NCBI RefSeq assembly: GCF_002379085.1
Contig: NZ_NBZW01000002.1
Coordinates: forward strand, 124,001-188,000
From: Polaromonas sp. AET17H-212
Lineage (GTDB): Bacteria > Pseudomonadota > Gammaproteobacteria > Burkholderiales > Burkholderiaceae_C
Reading direction: 5' to 3'
Length of the DNA: 64,000 nt
Below, piece after piece: positions 28,614 to 38,781 of this stretch. The notes under the pieces were generated by a model. That model saw nothing but the letters and a program-made list of their open reading frames with translations. It ran no database searches and was not told the origin of the DNA. Each line of letters begins with the position of its first letter. Position 1 is the stretch's first letter. Both the position numbers and the translations under genes were made by a program.

Positions 28614-29141
28614 ATGGACGGGATCCTGGTCGTCTTTTATTCCTACACCGGGACGTCACGGCGCCTGGTGCAACTGCTGTGCAGTCAACTCGGCTGGCCC
28701 TCGGGCGAAATTGTGGAGGAGCGAACCCGTTCCGGCGCGTCTGGCACGCTGCGCTGCGTGGTCGATTCCCTGCTGCGACGCCAGCCGCGCATCCGTTACC
28801 TGGGGCCGGACCCCAAGGATTTCGCAACACTGGTGCTGGTCTCCCCGATCTGGGCGTATCGCCTGGCCTCGCCGATGCGCAGTTTTGTGGCCGACCAACG
28901 CGATGACTTGCAGCAGGTGGGCGTGGTGTCGGTGATGGGCGGCAGCGGCGCACCGAATGCCGTGGCCGAAATTGAGCACCTGCTGGGTCGTGCCCCCCTG
29001 CTGGCGACCGCATTCACCACGCGTGAGGTCGACGACGGCAGTTGTGCCGGCCGTCTGGAGGCTTTTGGCCAGGCCCTGCAGACAGCCAGCCGGCAGGCCA
29101 GCCCGGTGCGTCCTGCCAGCTGGTCACCTCTGGCCGGCTGA
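28614..29141 (+). CDS. flavodoxin-family protein
   Basis: A 175-residue flavodoxin-like protein. The FMN phosphate loop is SYTGTSRR at about residues 10-17, and SPIWAYRLASPMRSF fits the isoalloxazine-binding loop. It resembles the long-chain flavodoxin/NAD(P)H oxidoreductase type that NCBI lists simply as flavodoxin family. AGAGGAG precedes the ATG. It is divergent from the kinase-fusion gene, with an FNR-like promoter of its own, and convergent with the ABC operon. The electron partner is unknown. Confidence 0.85.
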   Translation: MDGILVVFYSYTGTSRRLVQLLCSQLGWPSGEIVEERTRSGASGTLRCVVDSLLRRQPRIRYLGPDPKDFATLVLVSPIWAYRLASPMRSFVADQRDDLQQVGVVSVMGGSGAPNAVAEIEHLLGRAPLLATAFTTREVDDGSCAGRLEAFGQALQTASRQASPVRPASWSPLAG

Positions 29142-29175
29142 CCTGGTCCGGGATGCCGCCGCCGGCGACCCGGTG

Positions 29176-30381
29176 TCAAGGCGTGCGCACGTGGACCTTG
29201 CGGCCATCGCGGATGGTGGCGGGAGGGTAAACAATCACGGTCTGACCCGGTGTCAGGCCGCTGCGCAACCAGGCCTCGTTGTTGTTGCGGGCACCGACCT
29301 CGACCGGTTGCAGCCGGGCATAACGACCGTCCAGCCGGTAGACCGCCATGCCCTTGCCGTGAGGAAACAGCGCCCCCAGGGGTGCCAGCACGGCCTGCCC
29401 GATACTGGCCGTGACAATCCGGACCGACACCCGGAAGCCGTCGCCCATGCTGCGCCAGGCTTCGGGCGGGTTGCTGACGTCGATCAGCACGTTGACGCGC
29501 TGTTCTTCCACCCCCAGCGCCGAGACCTTGGTGAAAGCGGCCGGTTCCACCCGGCGCACCACGCCGTCGACGGACGGCCCGCCCCAGCGTTCGATCACCA
29601 CGCGGCGCCCGGCCGTGGCCTGCACGGCGTCGGTGGTCAGCAGTTCGCTGATCACCTCCATCTGGAGGGGGTCGCCAATGTCGAGCAGGGCGGCACCCGC
29701 GGCAATGGTGGCCTCGCTGGGCTGCGGCACGCGCAGCACCACCCCGCTGACTGGCGACCGCACGCTCAGCGGCCGGGTGTTGCTGCTGCCGGCCGCCACC
29801 GGTTGCAGCAGCGCCGCCGCGGCCTGGGCCTTTTCCTGCAAGGCCATTTCCCGCTCAGCGTCGGCCACCTGCAGTTCGCGGCGGGCGCCTGCCAGCGCCA
29901 GGCGGACCGCATCAAGCCTTGAGGCCGACAGGAAGCCTTCACCCGCAAGCTTTTCGGTACGCTCCTTTTCCAGTTGAGCCTCCTGCAGGGAAATCCCGGC
30001 GCGTGCCACGCGGGCCGAGGCGCGCTCCACCCCGGCCGCGGCCGCTTTCAGCCGTGCCGTGGCTTCGCGCGTGCTGCGTTCATCGACCATCGACGACATG
30101 ACCGGCATCAGTACGGCCACGACGTCGCCGGCGGCCACGCGGTCTCCCTCGCGCAGCACGATGCGCGCCACGCGTGCGGCCACCGGCGCCGAGACGGTGT
30201 AGCGGTCCTTTAGCCGGGTGCGACCATCCTCCTCGATGGACTGCTCGAAGTGCCCCTGTCGGACCACCGCGGTTTCGACCTCGACCGGTCGCGGCGAAAA
30301 GGCCCAGGCGAGCGCTGCAAGCACCGCGACGCCCGCCGCGATCCAGAGCCAGGTCGTTTTTTTCAGTTTCAGCACATTCAT
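29176..30381 (-). CDS. HlyD/MacA-like efflux adaptor subunit
   Basis: A 401-residue adaptor with an N-terminal signal anchor (about 9-29), a biotinyl-lipoyl-like part split by a coiled coil (about 100-190), and beta-barrel segments. Its role is to link an inner-membrane exporter to the outer membrane. It is the last gene of the operon, 19 bp behind the FtsX-type permease, and so forms a MacAB-like tripartite exporter with the two preceding genes. No outer-membrane channel is encoded nearby and the substrate is unknown. Confidence 0.88.
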   Translation of the reverse strand: MNVLKLKKTTWLWIAAGVAVLAALAWAFSPRPVEVETAVVRQGHFEQSIEEDGRTRLKDRYTVSAPVAARVARIVLREGDRVAAGDVVAVLMPVMSSMVDERSTREATARLKAAAAGVERASARVARAGISLQEAQLEKERTEKLAGEGFLSASRLDAVRLALAGARRELQVADAEREMALQEKAQAAAALLQPVAAGSSNTRPLSVRSPVSGVVLRVPQPSEATIAAGAALLDIGDPLQMEVISELLTTDAVQATAGRRVVIERWGGPSVDGVVRRVEPAAFTKVSALGVEEQRVNVLIDVSNPPEAWRSMGDGFRVSVRIVTASIGQAVLAPLGALFPHGKGMAVYRLDGRYARLQPVEVGARNNNEAWLRSGLTPGQTVIVYPPATIRDGRKVHVRTP

Positions 30382-30400
30382 TCCCGGTTTCCCCTATTCC

Positions 30401-32782
30401 TTATTCCCTTGTCTTGAGCGCAGCCACCATGTCCAGCCGGTCGATGCGCCGCCGCACCACCAGGGCGCTGGCCACGCCGGCGGCGACCACGCAGATGGCC
30501 GCCCAGGCGTAGGTACGCGGCTGGATCACCACTGGAAACTGGAACTGGTCGGACTTCAGCAGTTCCGCGACCAGATGCACCAGGCTCCAGCCCATCAGCA
30601 TGCCCAGCGGCAACGCAATGGCGATGCAGATGGCCAGTTCGCCGAGCAGCAAGACCGAGACTTCGGCGCGCGTGAAGCCCAGCACCCGCAGGCTGGCCAG
30701 CTCCCAGGTTCGCTCCGAGAGCGCAATACGTGCATTGTTGTAGACCACACCCACGGCGATCACGCTGGCGAACATGGTGAGAACCAGGCTCATGAGGCGG
30801 ACGTTGCGTGCGCTGACCTCCTGCATGTTGCGCAGCAGGTTGGCCTTGCTGAAGGTGCCTGCCACGCGCGGCAGGCCCTGGCTGGCGGCCAGGAAAGCGG
30901 CCTCGCTGCCGCGCTGCAGTGCCACCGCGTACTGCGAAGCCACGTCGCCTTCGCGCATCAGGCGGTTCAGTGCGCGGCGCTCCATGTAGGCGTTCAGCCC
31001 CATCATTTCCTGCACGGTGGCTGCCAGTGTCAGCTGCAGCGTATCCCGGCGTCCTTCGAGCACCTCGGTGCGCACCGTGTCACCCACACGCAGGCCCAGC
31101 TTGCTGGCCAGGCGGTCGGTCATCACCAGGCCGCCATCGGGCAGCGGCACTTCCCGGCCGCGGATGTCGACGATGCGCCGAAGTTCGGGCCGTTCTGCAT
31201 AACCCTGGATGAGGCCCCGCTCGCTGACCGGGCCGTTGACGAAACGTACCGGAACATCGCGGGTCGCCTCCACCGCGATGACACCGGGCAGGCGTGCCAC
31301 CTCATGGCGGGCCTGGTTGCCAATGGGGTCGCTCATCCACAGGATCACGTCGCTGCGCATGGCCAGGGTGAACTGGGTATCCACAATATGGTCGATCGCG
31401 TCGCGTATGAAATTTCCCATCACCACGATGGCCACGGCCGCGGCCACGCCGGCCACCGACAGTCCGGTGCGCAACGGTCGGCGTTCCATGTTGCGCAGGA
31501 TCATCTGCAAGGCCGGCTTGACGCCTTCGACGCCCAGGCGCTCCAGCAGCGTGCGCCTGAAGTGCCCGGGTGCGGGCGGGCGCATGGCCTCGGCCGGTGC
31601 CAGGCGCACCGTGGCGCCGATGGCACTGAGCGTGCCGAGCATGGCGGTCGCCAGCGTCAGGCCGGCGCCCACCACCAGCAGCCACGGCGCCAGGTGATGC
31701 TCGAAAGTCGGAAAGTAGAAGAAGTCGGCATACAGCCGCGTGAAGGCGGCGCCCAGCCAGTCGCCGAGCCAGATGCCCAGTGCGAGCCCCAGAAGGACGA
31801 TCACCAGCACCAGCTTGAGGTAGTGCGCGCCTATGCTGCGGTTGGGATACCCCAGCGCCTTCAGGGCCGCGATCTGTTCTCGCTGTGTGGACACCAGCCG
31901 TGAGACCACCACATGCAAAAGAAAGGCCGCCACGCCAAGAAAGATGGAAGGCAGCACCGTGCCCAGCACCTGCTGCTCCTTGATCTCGGCGTCCAGCATC
32001 GCGTGTGACATCTGGTCCTCGCGGCCGTAGGCTTCTCCTGCACCGTAGCGTGCCAGAAGCCGGCTCATGCGGGCAATCACGTCGCGCTGCGACGCTCCCG
32101 GCGCGAGCTTGACGCTCACGCGGTTGAAGGCGCCCTGCATGTCGTAGGCCGCGGCCAGGGTGTCGCGGTCCATCCAGAACACCCCGAAGCCGCGCTGGTC
32201 GGGGCTGCCGCCGAGGCCGGCAAAAATATACTCCGGCGACAGCGCGATGCCCGCGATCAGCAGGGTGCGCTGTTTCCCGTTGATCAGGGCAGTGAAGGTG
32301 TCGCCCGGCTTCACGCCCCGGGATGCCGCAAAACCGGCCGACACCAGTGCCTCGATGCGCCCGTCGCTACGTGCGCCGGAGGAAGTGGCCGCCAGGTCCA
32401 GCGCCCGGCCGCGCGAGACGCTGACCTGGTTCATGCGCGGCAGCTGTTTGCGGTCCACGCCGATCAGCTGGCCGAGAATGGGGTCGCTCACACCTGGAAG
32501 CCCGATGCGCACCACCTGCTCGATCGTGGTCTGAACGTCGGCCACGCCGGGCACCTGCCGCAGCGTCTCGACCAGGGCATTCGGCGCGCGTTTGACCGTG
32601 GCGAACACGTCGGCGAAGCGCGCCTGGGTGTAAAACCGCTCACGCGCCAGGTCCAGCGAGTCCACCGCACTCAGGCTGGTGATGAAGCCGCCGATGCCGC
32701 TGGCCACCACCAGCGCGATGGTCAGGCCCTGGCTCCAGAGCAGGCGCAGGTCCCTCAGCAACTTCCGGTCCAGCGCTTTCAT
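30401..32782 (-). CDS. ABC transporter permease with two FtsX domains
   Basis: A 793-residue permease with an N-terminal span (about 13-36), a large periplasmic domain, three spans (about 270-390), a second span/periplasmic unit (about 425-640) and three C-terminal spans. The pair of FtsX-type four-helix units, with ALKALGYP and [11 protein letters not shown] after spans, is typical of MacB_PCD/LolC-like exporters that work mechanically rather than transporting through the membrane. The gene begins 4 bp after the ATPase gene and is followed by the adaptor. Confidence 0.9.
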   Translation of the reverse strand: MKALDRKLLRDLRLLWSQGLTIALVVASGIGGFITSLSAVDSLDLARERFYTQARFADVFATVKRAPNALVETLRQVPGVADVQTTIEQVVRIGLPGVSDPILGQLIGVDRKQLPRMNQVSVSRGRALDLAATSSGARSDGRIEALVSAGFAASRGVKPGDTFTALINGKQRTLLIAGIALSPEYIFAGLGGSPDQRGFGVFWMDRDTLAAAYDMQGAFNRVSVKLAPGASQRDVIARMSRLLARYGAGEAYGREDQMSHAMLDAEIKEQQVLGTVLPSIFLGVAAFLLHVVVSRLVSTQREQIAALKALGYPNRSIGAHYLKLVLVIVLLGLALGIWLGDWLGAAFTRLYADFFYFPTFEHHLAPWLLVVGAGLTLATAMLGTLSAIGATVRLAPAEAMRPPAPGHFRRTLLERLGVEGVKPALQMILRNMERRPLRTGLSVAGVAAAVAIVVMGNFIRDAIDHIVDTQFTLAMRSDVILWMSDPIGNQARHEVARLPGVIAVEATRDVPVRFVNGPVSERGLIQGYAERPELRRIVDIRGREVPLPDGGLVMTDRLASKLGLRVGDTVRTEVLEGRRDTLQLTLAATVQEMMGLNAYMERRALNRLMREGDVASQYAVALQRGSEAAFLAASQGLPRVAGTFSKANLLRNMQEVSARNVRLMSLVLTMFASVIAVGVVYNNARIALSERTWELASLRVLGFTRAEVSVLLLGELAICIAIALPLGMLMGWSLVHLVAELLKSDQFQFPVVIQPRTYAWAAICVVAAGVASALVVRRRIDRLDMVAALKTRE

Positions 32783-32786
32783 GGTT

Positions 32787-33512
<726 letters not shown>

Positions 33513-33523
33513 GCGTGCAGGGC

Positions 33524-33952
33524 CTATTGAACCGCTATTTTCTTGCTCGCTGCCGAGGCCTTTTTAGGCAGCTCCAGGCTCAGGACACCGTCGGCGTACT
33601 TGGCCTGGACCTTGCTGTCGTCCACGTCCTGGGCCAGGCTGAAGGTGCGCGAAATATTGCCCCAGTAGCGCTCGCTGCGCAGGACCTTGTCACCATTGCC
33701 CTTGGTCTCTTTTTCGCGCTTGACTTCGGCGTCGATCTGCACCACGTTGCCATCGATGCGCACGTTGATATCTTCTTTTTTGACACCGGGGATGTCGGCC
33801 TTGACCTGGTAGGCATCGTCCTTCTCCGAGACATCGATGCGCATTTTCAGCGCCGGGGTCTCCGTCTCTAAAACTGAGGGCGAGAAAAAGCGGCGCATGG
33901 CGGACTCGAAGGAGTCGGTGAAGGTGGGATCCAGGACACGAAGATTGCTCAT
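33524..33952 (-). CDS. Hsp20/alpha-crystallin small heat-shock protein
   Basis: A 142-residue small heat-shock protein. The alpha-crystallin domain spans about residues 38-130, with the [17 protein letters not shown] strand pair and the [10 protein letters not shown] end motif; the last residues KIAVQ give the C-terminal oligomer contact. It binds unfolding proteins without ATP. ATG 33952 has AGGAG 8 bases upstream; an in-frame GTG at 33961 overlaps that SD and is unlikely. It lies 54 bp behind the BON gene and 11 bp ahead of the ABC ATPase gene. Confidence 0.93.
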   Translation of the reverse strand: MSNLRVLDPTFTDSFESAMRRFFSPSVLETETPALKMRIDVSEKDDAYQVKADIPGVKKEDINVRIDGNVVQIDAEVKREKETKGNGDKVLRSERYWGNISRTFSLAQDVDDSKVQAKYADGVLSLELPKKASAASKKIAVQ

Positions 33953-34006
33953 GATTGACACTCCTTGAATGATTGTAAAAATGATGGAAAAAATGTGCCT
34001 TCCGGG

Positions 34007-34660
34007 TCAGGCACCGACTTCGAGTTTGTCCACGACGCGCGAAACACCGCGTGCCGAGAACGCAGCACCGACGGCCGCCTCGCGCTCCGCCAGAGAATGC
34101 ACTTTCCCCCAGAGGGTGACGACGCTGCCCTCAACCTCCACGGTGATGTGCTTGGCCTCGCGCGCGGCCTGTCGCGTCAGGGCCGCGGTGATCTGGTCGC
34201 CGACGTCCTTGCTGCTCGCGCGGGACTTGATGGTGATGCGGTTGGTCAGGCCGCGCACGCCGGCCAGCGGCCGCACACACTGTTCGGCGCTGGCCAACTG
34301 GTAGCTCCAGTCGACTTCGCCGGTCAGGGTGACCCGGCCGTTTTCGACCAGAACCTGGATCTTCTCGTCGGGTACCAGGGAGTTCAGCTGCAGGGCCGTC
34401 GCCGCCGCGTGCGCGATGTCGGAATCGCTGCGCTTGTGCTCGGTGGCCAGCCTGACATCCAGCTCCACCGCGATGCCGCGCACGCCTGCCACGCGGTGCA
34501 CGGCCTGTTCCACCGCATGCTTTTCGGCGTAGCTGTCGAGGTGGCCGGTCAGGGTCACCACACCATCCTTGACCGCCACGCCGATGCCGGTGGCGTTGAC
34601 AGCGGGATCCCACGCGAGCTCGTCGGTGACGTCGGCCTTGATGTGGGCATCCGTTTTCAT
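34007..34660 (-). CDS. three-BON-domain protein (OsmY-like, cytoplasmic)
   Basis: A 217-residue protein of three successive BON domains (about 3-70, 76-145, 150-215), each with the GVVTLTGHLDSYAE / GRVTLTGEVDWSYQ / GSVVTLWGKVHSL strand. BON domains bind membranes or phospholipids. OsmY has a signal peptide; none is seen here from ATG 34660, so it is likely cytoplasmic. CAGGAGAG is the SD. A predicted FNR-type promoter 52 bp upstream would drive this gene and probably the whole hsp20-ABC operon. Confidence 0.9.
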   Translation of the reverse strand: MKTDAHIKADVTDELAWDPAVNATGIGVAVKDGVVTLTGHLDSYAEKHAVEQAVHRVAGVRGIAVELDVRLATEHKRSDSDIAHAAATALQLNSLVPDEKIQVLVENGRVTLTGEVDWSYQLASAEQCVRPLAGVRGLTNRITIKSRASSKDVGDQITAALTRQAAREAKHITVEVEGSVVTLWGKVHSLAEREAAVGAAFSARGVSRVVDKLEVGA

Positions 34661-34719
34661 GGAACTCTCCTGATGGCTGTAGGAATCTGAAGGCAGCTGC
34701 AGGGCACTGCCAAGGCGCC

Positions 34720-34760
34720 AATTTATTCTTCCTGGCGCGGTGTGCATTGACATTGCTCAA
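34720..34760 (-). promoter_or_regulatory. FNR-dependent promoter candidate for the BON-Hsp20-ABC operon
   Basis: On the minus strand, TTGAG-CAAT-GTCAA (34760-34747; 9/10) and TAAATT at 34725-34720, 28.5 bp from the box centre. Predicted start near 34712. Confidence 0.68.
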
Positions 34761-34786
34761 GTCGGCGCGGAACCCCGCTTCCGGTC

Positions 34787-35776
34787 TCAGGGCAGCAGCA
34801 CCGCAGCGCCTTGTACCAGCCCCGCGCGCAGGGCCTGCACCGCCGCGTTGGCGTCCCGCAGGCGAAAGGTCTGCACATGGGTCTGCAGGGACATGCCGGC
34901 CACGGTGCGGAAGAAGGCTTCGCCATCTTCGCGTGTGAGGTTGGCGACCGACCGGAGCACACGCTCACCCCAGAGCAGGCCATAGTCGAAAGCCGGAATG
35001 GGGCTCATGTGGATGCCGGCACAGACCACGGTTCCGCCCTTGCGTGTGGCGGCCAGCGCCGCCGGCACCAGCGCGCCGACCGGGGCAAAAATCAGCGCCG
35101 CGTCCAGCATGGCGGGCGGGGTTTCGTCCGAACCACCGGCCCAGGTGGCGCCCAGGCTGCGGGCGAACGCCTGTCCCGCCGTGTCGCCCGGCCGGGTGAA
35201 GGCATGGACCTGCTGGCCGCGCGCCACGGCGATCTGGCAGACGATGTGGGCTGCCGCGCCGAACCCATACAGGCCCAGCCGGCGCGGCAGGGCCTCGCCC
35301 GCCATGCGCCAGGCGCGAAAGCCGATCAGGCCGGCGCAGAGCAGCGGGGCGGCGTGAGCGTCGTCGTAGCGGTCGGGCAGGGCAAAGCAGAAGCGCTCGT
35401 CGGCGGCGGCATAGTCGGCAAAGCCGCCATCCCGGTCATAACCCGTGAACACCGGCTGGTCGCACAGGTTTTCCCGGGCCATGGCGCAGAACGGGCATTC
35501 ACCGCAGGCCCGGCCCAGCCAAGGGATGCCGATGCGCTGGCCGAGCGCAAAACGCCGCGCCCGGGGACCGTTGGCGATCACCCGCCCCACCACCTCATGC
35601 CCCGGCACCAGGTTGGCGCGCCGGGCCGGCAACTCACCGTCGATGATGTGCAAATCGGTGCGGCACACACCACAGGCCAGCACGCGGACCACCACCTCGC
35701 AGCCAGTCGCCTGCGGCACAGGTTTCGAGGCGGGCTGCAGTTGTGTACCGGAGGGATCGACCGTCATTGCGAACAT
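34787..35776 (-). CDS. zinc-dependent alcohol dehydrogenase (AdhA/AdhP-like)
   Basis: A 329-residue medium-chain dehydrogenase. Catalytic zinc ligands appear in CGVCRTDLH and PGHEVVGRV. The structural zinc set is C-x2-C-x2-C-x7-C in CGECPFCAMARENLC. The Rossmann loop GLYGFGAAAHIVCQ is the shorter form seen in NAD-linked AdhA-type enzymes. Reduction of aldehydes to alcohols would recycle NADH under oxygen limitation. ATG 35776 (MFAMTVD) is favoured; ATG 35791 is also in frame, and neither has a clear SD. It is divergent from the PHA synthase gene. Confidence 0.9.
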   Translation of the reverse strand: MFAMTVDPSGTQLQPASKPVPQATGCEVVVRVLACGVCRTDLHIIDGELPARRANLVPGHEVVGRVIANGPRARRFALGQRIGIPWLGRACGECPFCAMARENLCDQPVFTGYDRDGGFADYAAADERFCFALPDRYDDAHAAPLLCAGLIGFRAWRMAGEALPRRLGLYGFGAAAHIVCQIAVARGQQVHAFTRPGDTAGQAFARSLGATWAGGSDETPPAMLDAALIFAPVGALVPAALAATRKGGTVVCAGIHMSPIPAFDYGLLWGERVLRSVANLTREDGEAFFRTVAGMSLQTHVQTFRLRDANAAVQALRAGLVQGAAVLLP

Positions 35777-35842
35777 GGCAGCGGGCAGCATCCGGGCATG
35801 TTACGCAGCTGGCGAGGCCATGGGCCGGGATTGGGGGGTTCG

Positions 35843-35856
35843 TTGACCTTGCGCAA
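35843..35856 (+). promoter_or_regulatory. weak FNR-like site upstream of PHA synthase
   Basis: TTGAC-CTTG-CGCAA (8/10). A poor -10 candidate GACGAT starts at 35879, 29.5 bp from the centre, which would give a ~38-nt leader to ATG 35929. Confidence 0.35.
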
Positions 35857-35928
35857 ATGCCGGGGGGCGTGGCTACGGGACGATTGTGTTTTTGGCTGAC
35901 CGGCGGCGCAGCGGTGCCGCAACTTTTT

Positions 35929-37680
35929 ATGGCACTGTCCCACCCCCGCCCGCACGGGCACGCACCGGCTCCGATGGACCTTCCGCTCAAGCTCGGGTTG
36001 GCCAGGCTCACGCACGGTGTCTCCCCGGCATCGGTGGCCATGGCGTATGCCGACTGGTACACCCACCTGCTGGTGTCGCCGTCCCGGCAGGCCGAGTTGC
36101 TGGCCGACGCCCTGCGCAAGGGCCTGCTGTGGGCGCAGTATGCGCCGCAGGCCTGGCGTGGTGATTGTGTGCGCTGCGTGGAGCCGGCCCCCCAGGACAA
36201 GCGGTTCTCGCCGCCGGAATGGAACCTGCTGCCGTTCAACGCCATGGCCCAGGCCTTTCTGCTGCAGGACCAGTGGTGGACCGGGGCCATGACCGGCGTG
36301 CGCGGCGTCTCCCGGCACCATGAAGACGTGGCAGCGTTCACCACACGCCAGTGGCTGGACATGTGGTCGCCCTCGAACTTCCTGTTGTCCAATCCCCAGG
36401 TGCTCAAACAGACCCTGGCCACAGGCGGGGCCAACCTGGCCAGTGGTTTTGCCAACTGGTCGCGCGATGCCCTGGCGGTGCTGACGGACGGCAAGCCGCG
36501 CGGCGTGGAGGCCTTTCGTCCCGGCAAAGAGGTGGCGCTCACCCCGGGCAAGGTGGTTTTCCGCAACCGCCTGATCGAACTGATCCAGTACGAGCCGGCC
36601 ACGGCCAAGGTGGACGCCGAGCCGGTGCTGATCGTGCCCTCCTGGATCATGAAGTACTACATCCTTGATCTGACACCGGCCGATTCGCTGGTGCGCTACC
36701 TGGTGGACCAGGGCCACAGCGTCTTCATGGTGTCCTGGAAAAACCCGGACAGCCGGGACCGTGACCTGGGTCTCGACGATTACCTGGAACTCGGGGCCAT
36801 GGACGCGCTGAAGGCGGTGGGCGGGTTGCGGCCCGGCGCCGGCATTCACGCCGCGGGTTATTGCCTGGGGGGCACCTTGCTGGCCATGGCGGCGGCCGCC
36901 CTGGGTGGCAGGCCGCGCAACCCGCTGAAAACCGTGTCCCTGCTGGCCGGCCAGGTTGATTTTCACGAGCCTGGCGAGCTGGGGCTGTTCATCGACGAGA
37001 GCCAGATCGCCTTTCTGGAAGACCTGATGGCGGGACACGGCTATCTTGATGGCCGCCGGATGGCGGGCGCCTTCGCCCTGATCAATTCGAAGGACCTGGT
37101 GTGGTCCAAACTCGTGCATGAATATCTGATGGGCGCGCAGACACCGATGACGGCGTTGCGCGCCTGGAACGCCGACGCCACGCGCATGCCGGCGCGCATG
37201 CACAGCGAGTACCTGCGCCGGCTGTACCTGCACAACGACCTGGCGGAGGGCCGCTATATGGCCGGTGGCCGCGCCATCTCGCTGAGCGACATCAAGGTGC
37301 CGCTGTTTGTGGTGGCCACCGAGCGCGACCATGTGTCGCCGTGGACCTCGGTCTACAAGATTCACCGCCTGGCGCGTGCACGGGTGAGTTTTTTGCTGAC
37401 CTCGGGCGGGCACAACGTCGGCATCGTCAATCCGCCGTCCGGCGCCGCGGCTCACCCCCAGGCAAGTTATCGCTTCGCCACCCATGCCGAAGGCCGGGCG
37501 CCTGCGGATCCTCAGGCCTGGCTGAAAGGAACACCACCGGTTGCCGGCTCCTGGTGGCCGCGCTGGCACGCCTGGCTGCATGAACATTCAACAGGCCAGG
37601 TCCGGTCGGTACCGGTCACCGGCCTGCCTTCTGAGGACCATTTGCCAGCGGCACCCGGCAGCTACGTTCACCAGGGCTGA
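35929..37680 (+). CDS. phaC: poly(3-hydroxyalkanoate) synthase, class I PhaC
   Basis: A 583-residue polymerase. The catalytic nucleophile is in the lipase-like box GYCLGGT (Cys near 312), with Asp in ATERDHVSPW and His in TSGGHNVGIVNPP; all three are intact. The N-terminal half carries LARLTHGVSPASVAMAYADWYTHL, normal for PhaC. It polymerises 3-hydroxyacyl-CoA into storage granules. ATG 35929 gives the expected N-terminus; ATG 35857 would add 24 residues and overlap a weak FNR-like site. A phasin gene lies just downstream on the other strand. No phaA or phaB is present. Confidence 0.93.
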   Translation: MALSHPRPHGHAPAPMDLPLKLGLARLTHGVSPASVAMAYADWYTHLLVSPSRQAELLADALRKGLLWAQYAPQAWRGDCVRCVEPAPQDKRFSPPEWNLLPFNAMAQAFLLQDQWWTGAMTGVRGVSRHHEDVAAFTTRQWLDMWSPSNFLLSNPQVLKQTLATGGANLASGFANWSRDALAVLTDGKPRGVEAFRPGKEVALTPGKVVFRNRLIELIQYEPATAKVDAEPVLIVPSWIMKYYILDLTPADSLVRYLVDQGHSVFMVSWKNPDSRDRDLGLDDYLELGAMDALKAVGGLRPGAGIHAAGYCLGGTLLAMAAAALGGRPRNPLKTVSLLAGQVDFHEPGELGLFIDESQIAFLEDLMAGHGYLDGRRMAGAFALINSKDLVWSKLVHEYLMGAQTPMTALRAWNADATRMPARMHSEYLRRLYLHNDLAEGRYMAGGRAISLSDIKVPLFVVATERDHVSPWTSVYKIHRLARARVSFLLTSGGHNVGIVNPPSGAAAHPQASYRFATHAEGRAPADPQAWLKGTPPVAGSWWPRWHAWLHEHSTGQVRSVPVTGLPSEDHLPAAPGSYVHQG

Positions 37681-37748
37681 GGTCGGCTTTTTTGTCGCTC
37701 TTTTTTTATATGCCGCTGTCCATGGGCAGGGTCAGCAGGCGAAGCGCT

Positions 37749-38225
37749 TCAGGCGCGGGCTTGCGACCCCGTGGTGGCGGGCTTGCCCGCCAAAAAGCCG
37801 TTGCCCGACGTGAGCGCCGCCTGAAAACTTTCCATGGCGGATTTCAAGGGACCGCCCTTTTCGCTGTCGAGCAGGTGGGTCGCGCTGGCCATCAGCTCGA
37901 CCTGCGACTGCAGTGCCGCTGCGGTGATCTGCTGCCAGTACTCAGTGGCACCCTGCAGGTCATAACGCAGCAGGTCCGACTGGATGGCCACCAGCTCGGC
38001 CGGTTCATGGCTTTCGTGCAGCTTCCGTGCCGCCGCCTGGTGGCGCATGGCGGCTTCGTGAGCCACTTGATGCTGGATGGCCCGCATGGCTTCGCTGCCG
38101 CGCAACAGGGCGCAGGCCGCATCGGCAGCCACCGCCAGTTGCTGGCGACCGAGATCGGCCAACAGGCTGGAGGGGGAGGTATCCGTGCTTTTGCGGGACG
38201 GATCGGGGGAGTGTTTTGCTCGCAT
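37749..38225 (-). CDS. phasin-like granule-associated protein
   Basis: A 158-residue, mostly helical protein with the phasin-type central stretch ATEYWQQITAAALQSQVELMASATHLLDS and a C-terminal FQAALTSG segment. Phasins coat PHA granules, and its location beside phaC supports this. AAAGGA precedes ATG 38225. It faces phaC tail to tail across 68 bp that contain T-rich runs (37687-37708). Sequence identity to named phasins cannot be judged here. Confidence 0.75.
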   Translation of the reverse strand: MRAKHSPDPSRKSTDTSPSSLLADLGRQQLAVAADAACALLRGSEAMRAIQHQVAHEAAMRHQAAARKLHESHEPAELVAIQSDLLRYDLQGATEYWQQITAAALQSQVELMASATHLLDSEKGGPLKSAMESFQAALTSGNGFLAGKPATTGSQARA

Positions 38226-38259
38226 GGGAATTCCTTTCGGGTGGTGGACAGTTTCCGGT

Positions 38260-38646
38260 TCAGCGTCGCATGGCTGCTGTGCGCTCATGCTCATGGATGG
38301 CCTGGCATGGGGTGCACAGGGCCGCAGCGGGCCGGGCCGCGAGGCGCCGCAGATCGATGGCTTCGCCGCAGTCCAGGCAATGGCCAAAGCTCTGGTCGGC
38401 CAGGCGGCGGCGCGCCGCCAGCACTTCTTCGAGTTCGAGTATCGCGTGCCCGGCCTTGGCTTCATCGACCGTGGCCAGGGCCTGCTCCATGGCGACATCC
38501 TTGAAATCCATCACACGGTGTTGCCCGGGGCCGCCTGCCTCATGGGGTTGTTCGGCGCTGGCTTGCAGAAGGGCACGCAGTTCGGCTTCGCGCAGCAGCA
38601 GAATCTGGCTGAAGCGCGGCATCAGGGTGCTGTCGTATGTTTCCAT
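38260..38646 (-). CDS. DksA/TraR-family zinc-finger protein
   Basis: A 128-residue protein with a coiled-coil half (about 10-75) and a C-terminal C4 zinc finger, CLDCGEAIDLRRLAARPAAALCTPC. DksA-like proteins reach into the RNA polymerase secondary channel and alter promoter response to ppGpp. The coiled-coil tip lacks a clear DxxDxA motif, so it may be a divergent member. It is 34 bp upstream of the phasin gene and probably cotranscribed. ATG 38646 was taken because it starts the helical domain. Confidence 0.85.
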   Translation of the reverse strand: METYDSTLMPRFSQILLLREAELRALLQASAEQPHEAGGPGQHRVMDFKDVAMEQALATVDEAKAGHAILELEEVLAARRRLADQSFGHCLDCGEAIDLRRLAARPAAALCTPCQAIHEHERTAAMRR

Positions 38647-38699
38647 AGAGAGCCGTGTGCTGGCATGCTCATTCTGCGGGGTACACCGCACCCGGGTCT

Positions 38700-38740
38700 T
38701 TGATCTGGAGCAACTGCGGGCGCTGCTCGGGCGCTAATCT
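38700..38740 (+). promoter_or_regulatory. FNR-dependent promoter candidate for the acyl-CoA synthetase-GNAT gene
   Basis: TTGAT-CTGG-AGCAA at 38700-38713 (9/10), then TAATCT at 38735-38740, exactly 28.5 bp from the box centre. The predicted start near 38748 gives a 34-nt leader. Confidence 0.7.
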
Positions 38741-38781
38741 TCCAGCGTGGGGCAGGTTGGTCCCCTGTTCCAAGGATATTC

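Noticed and set aside
37681..37748. T-rich runs between phaC and the phasin gene as a terminator
   Set aside because: No convincing stem precedes the T-runs.
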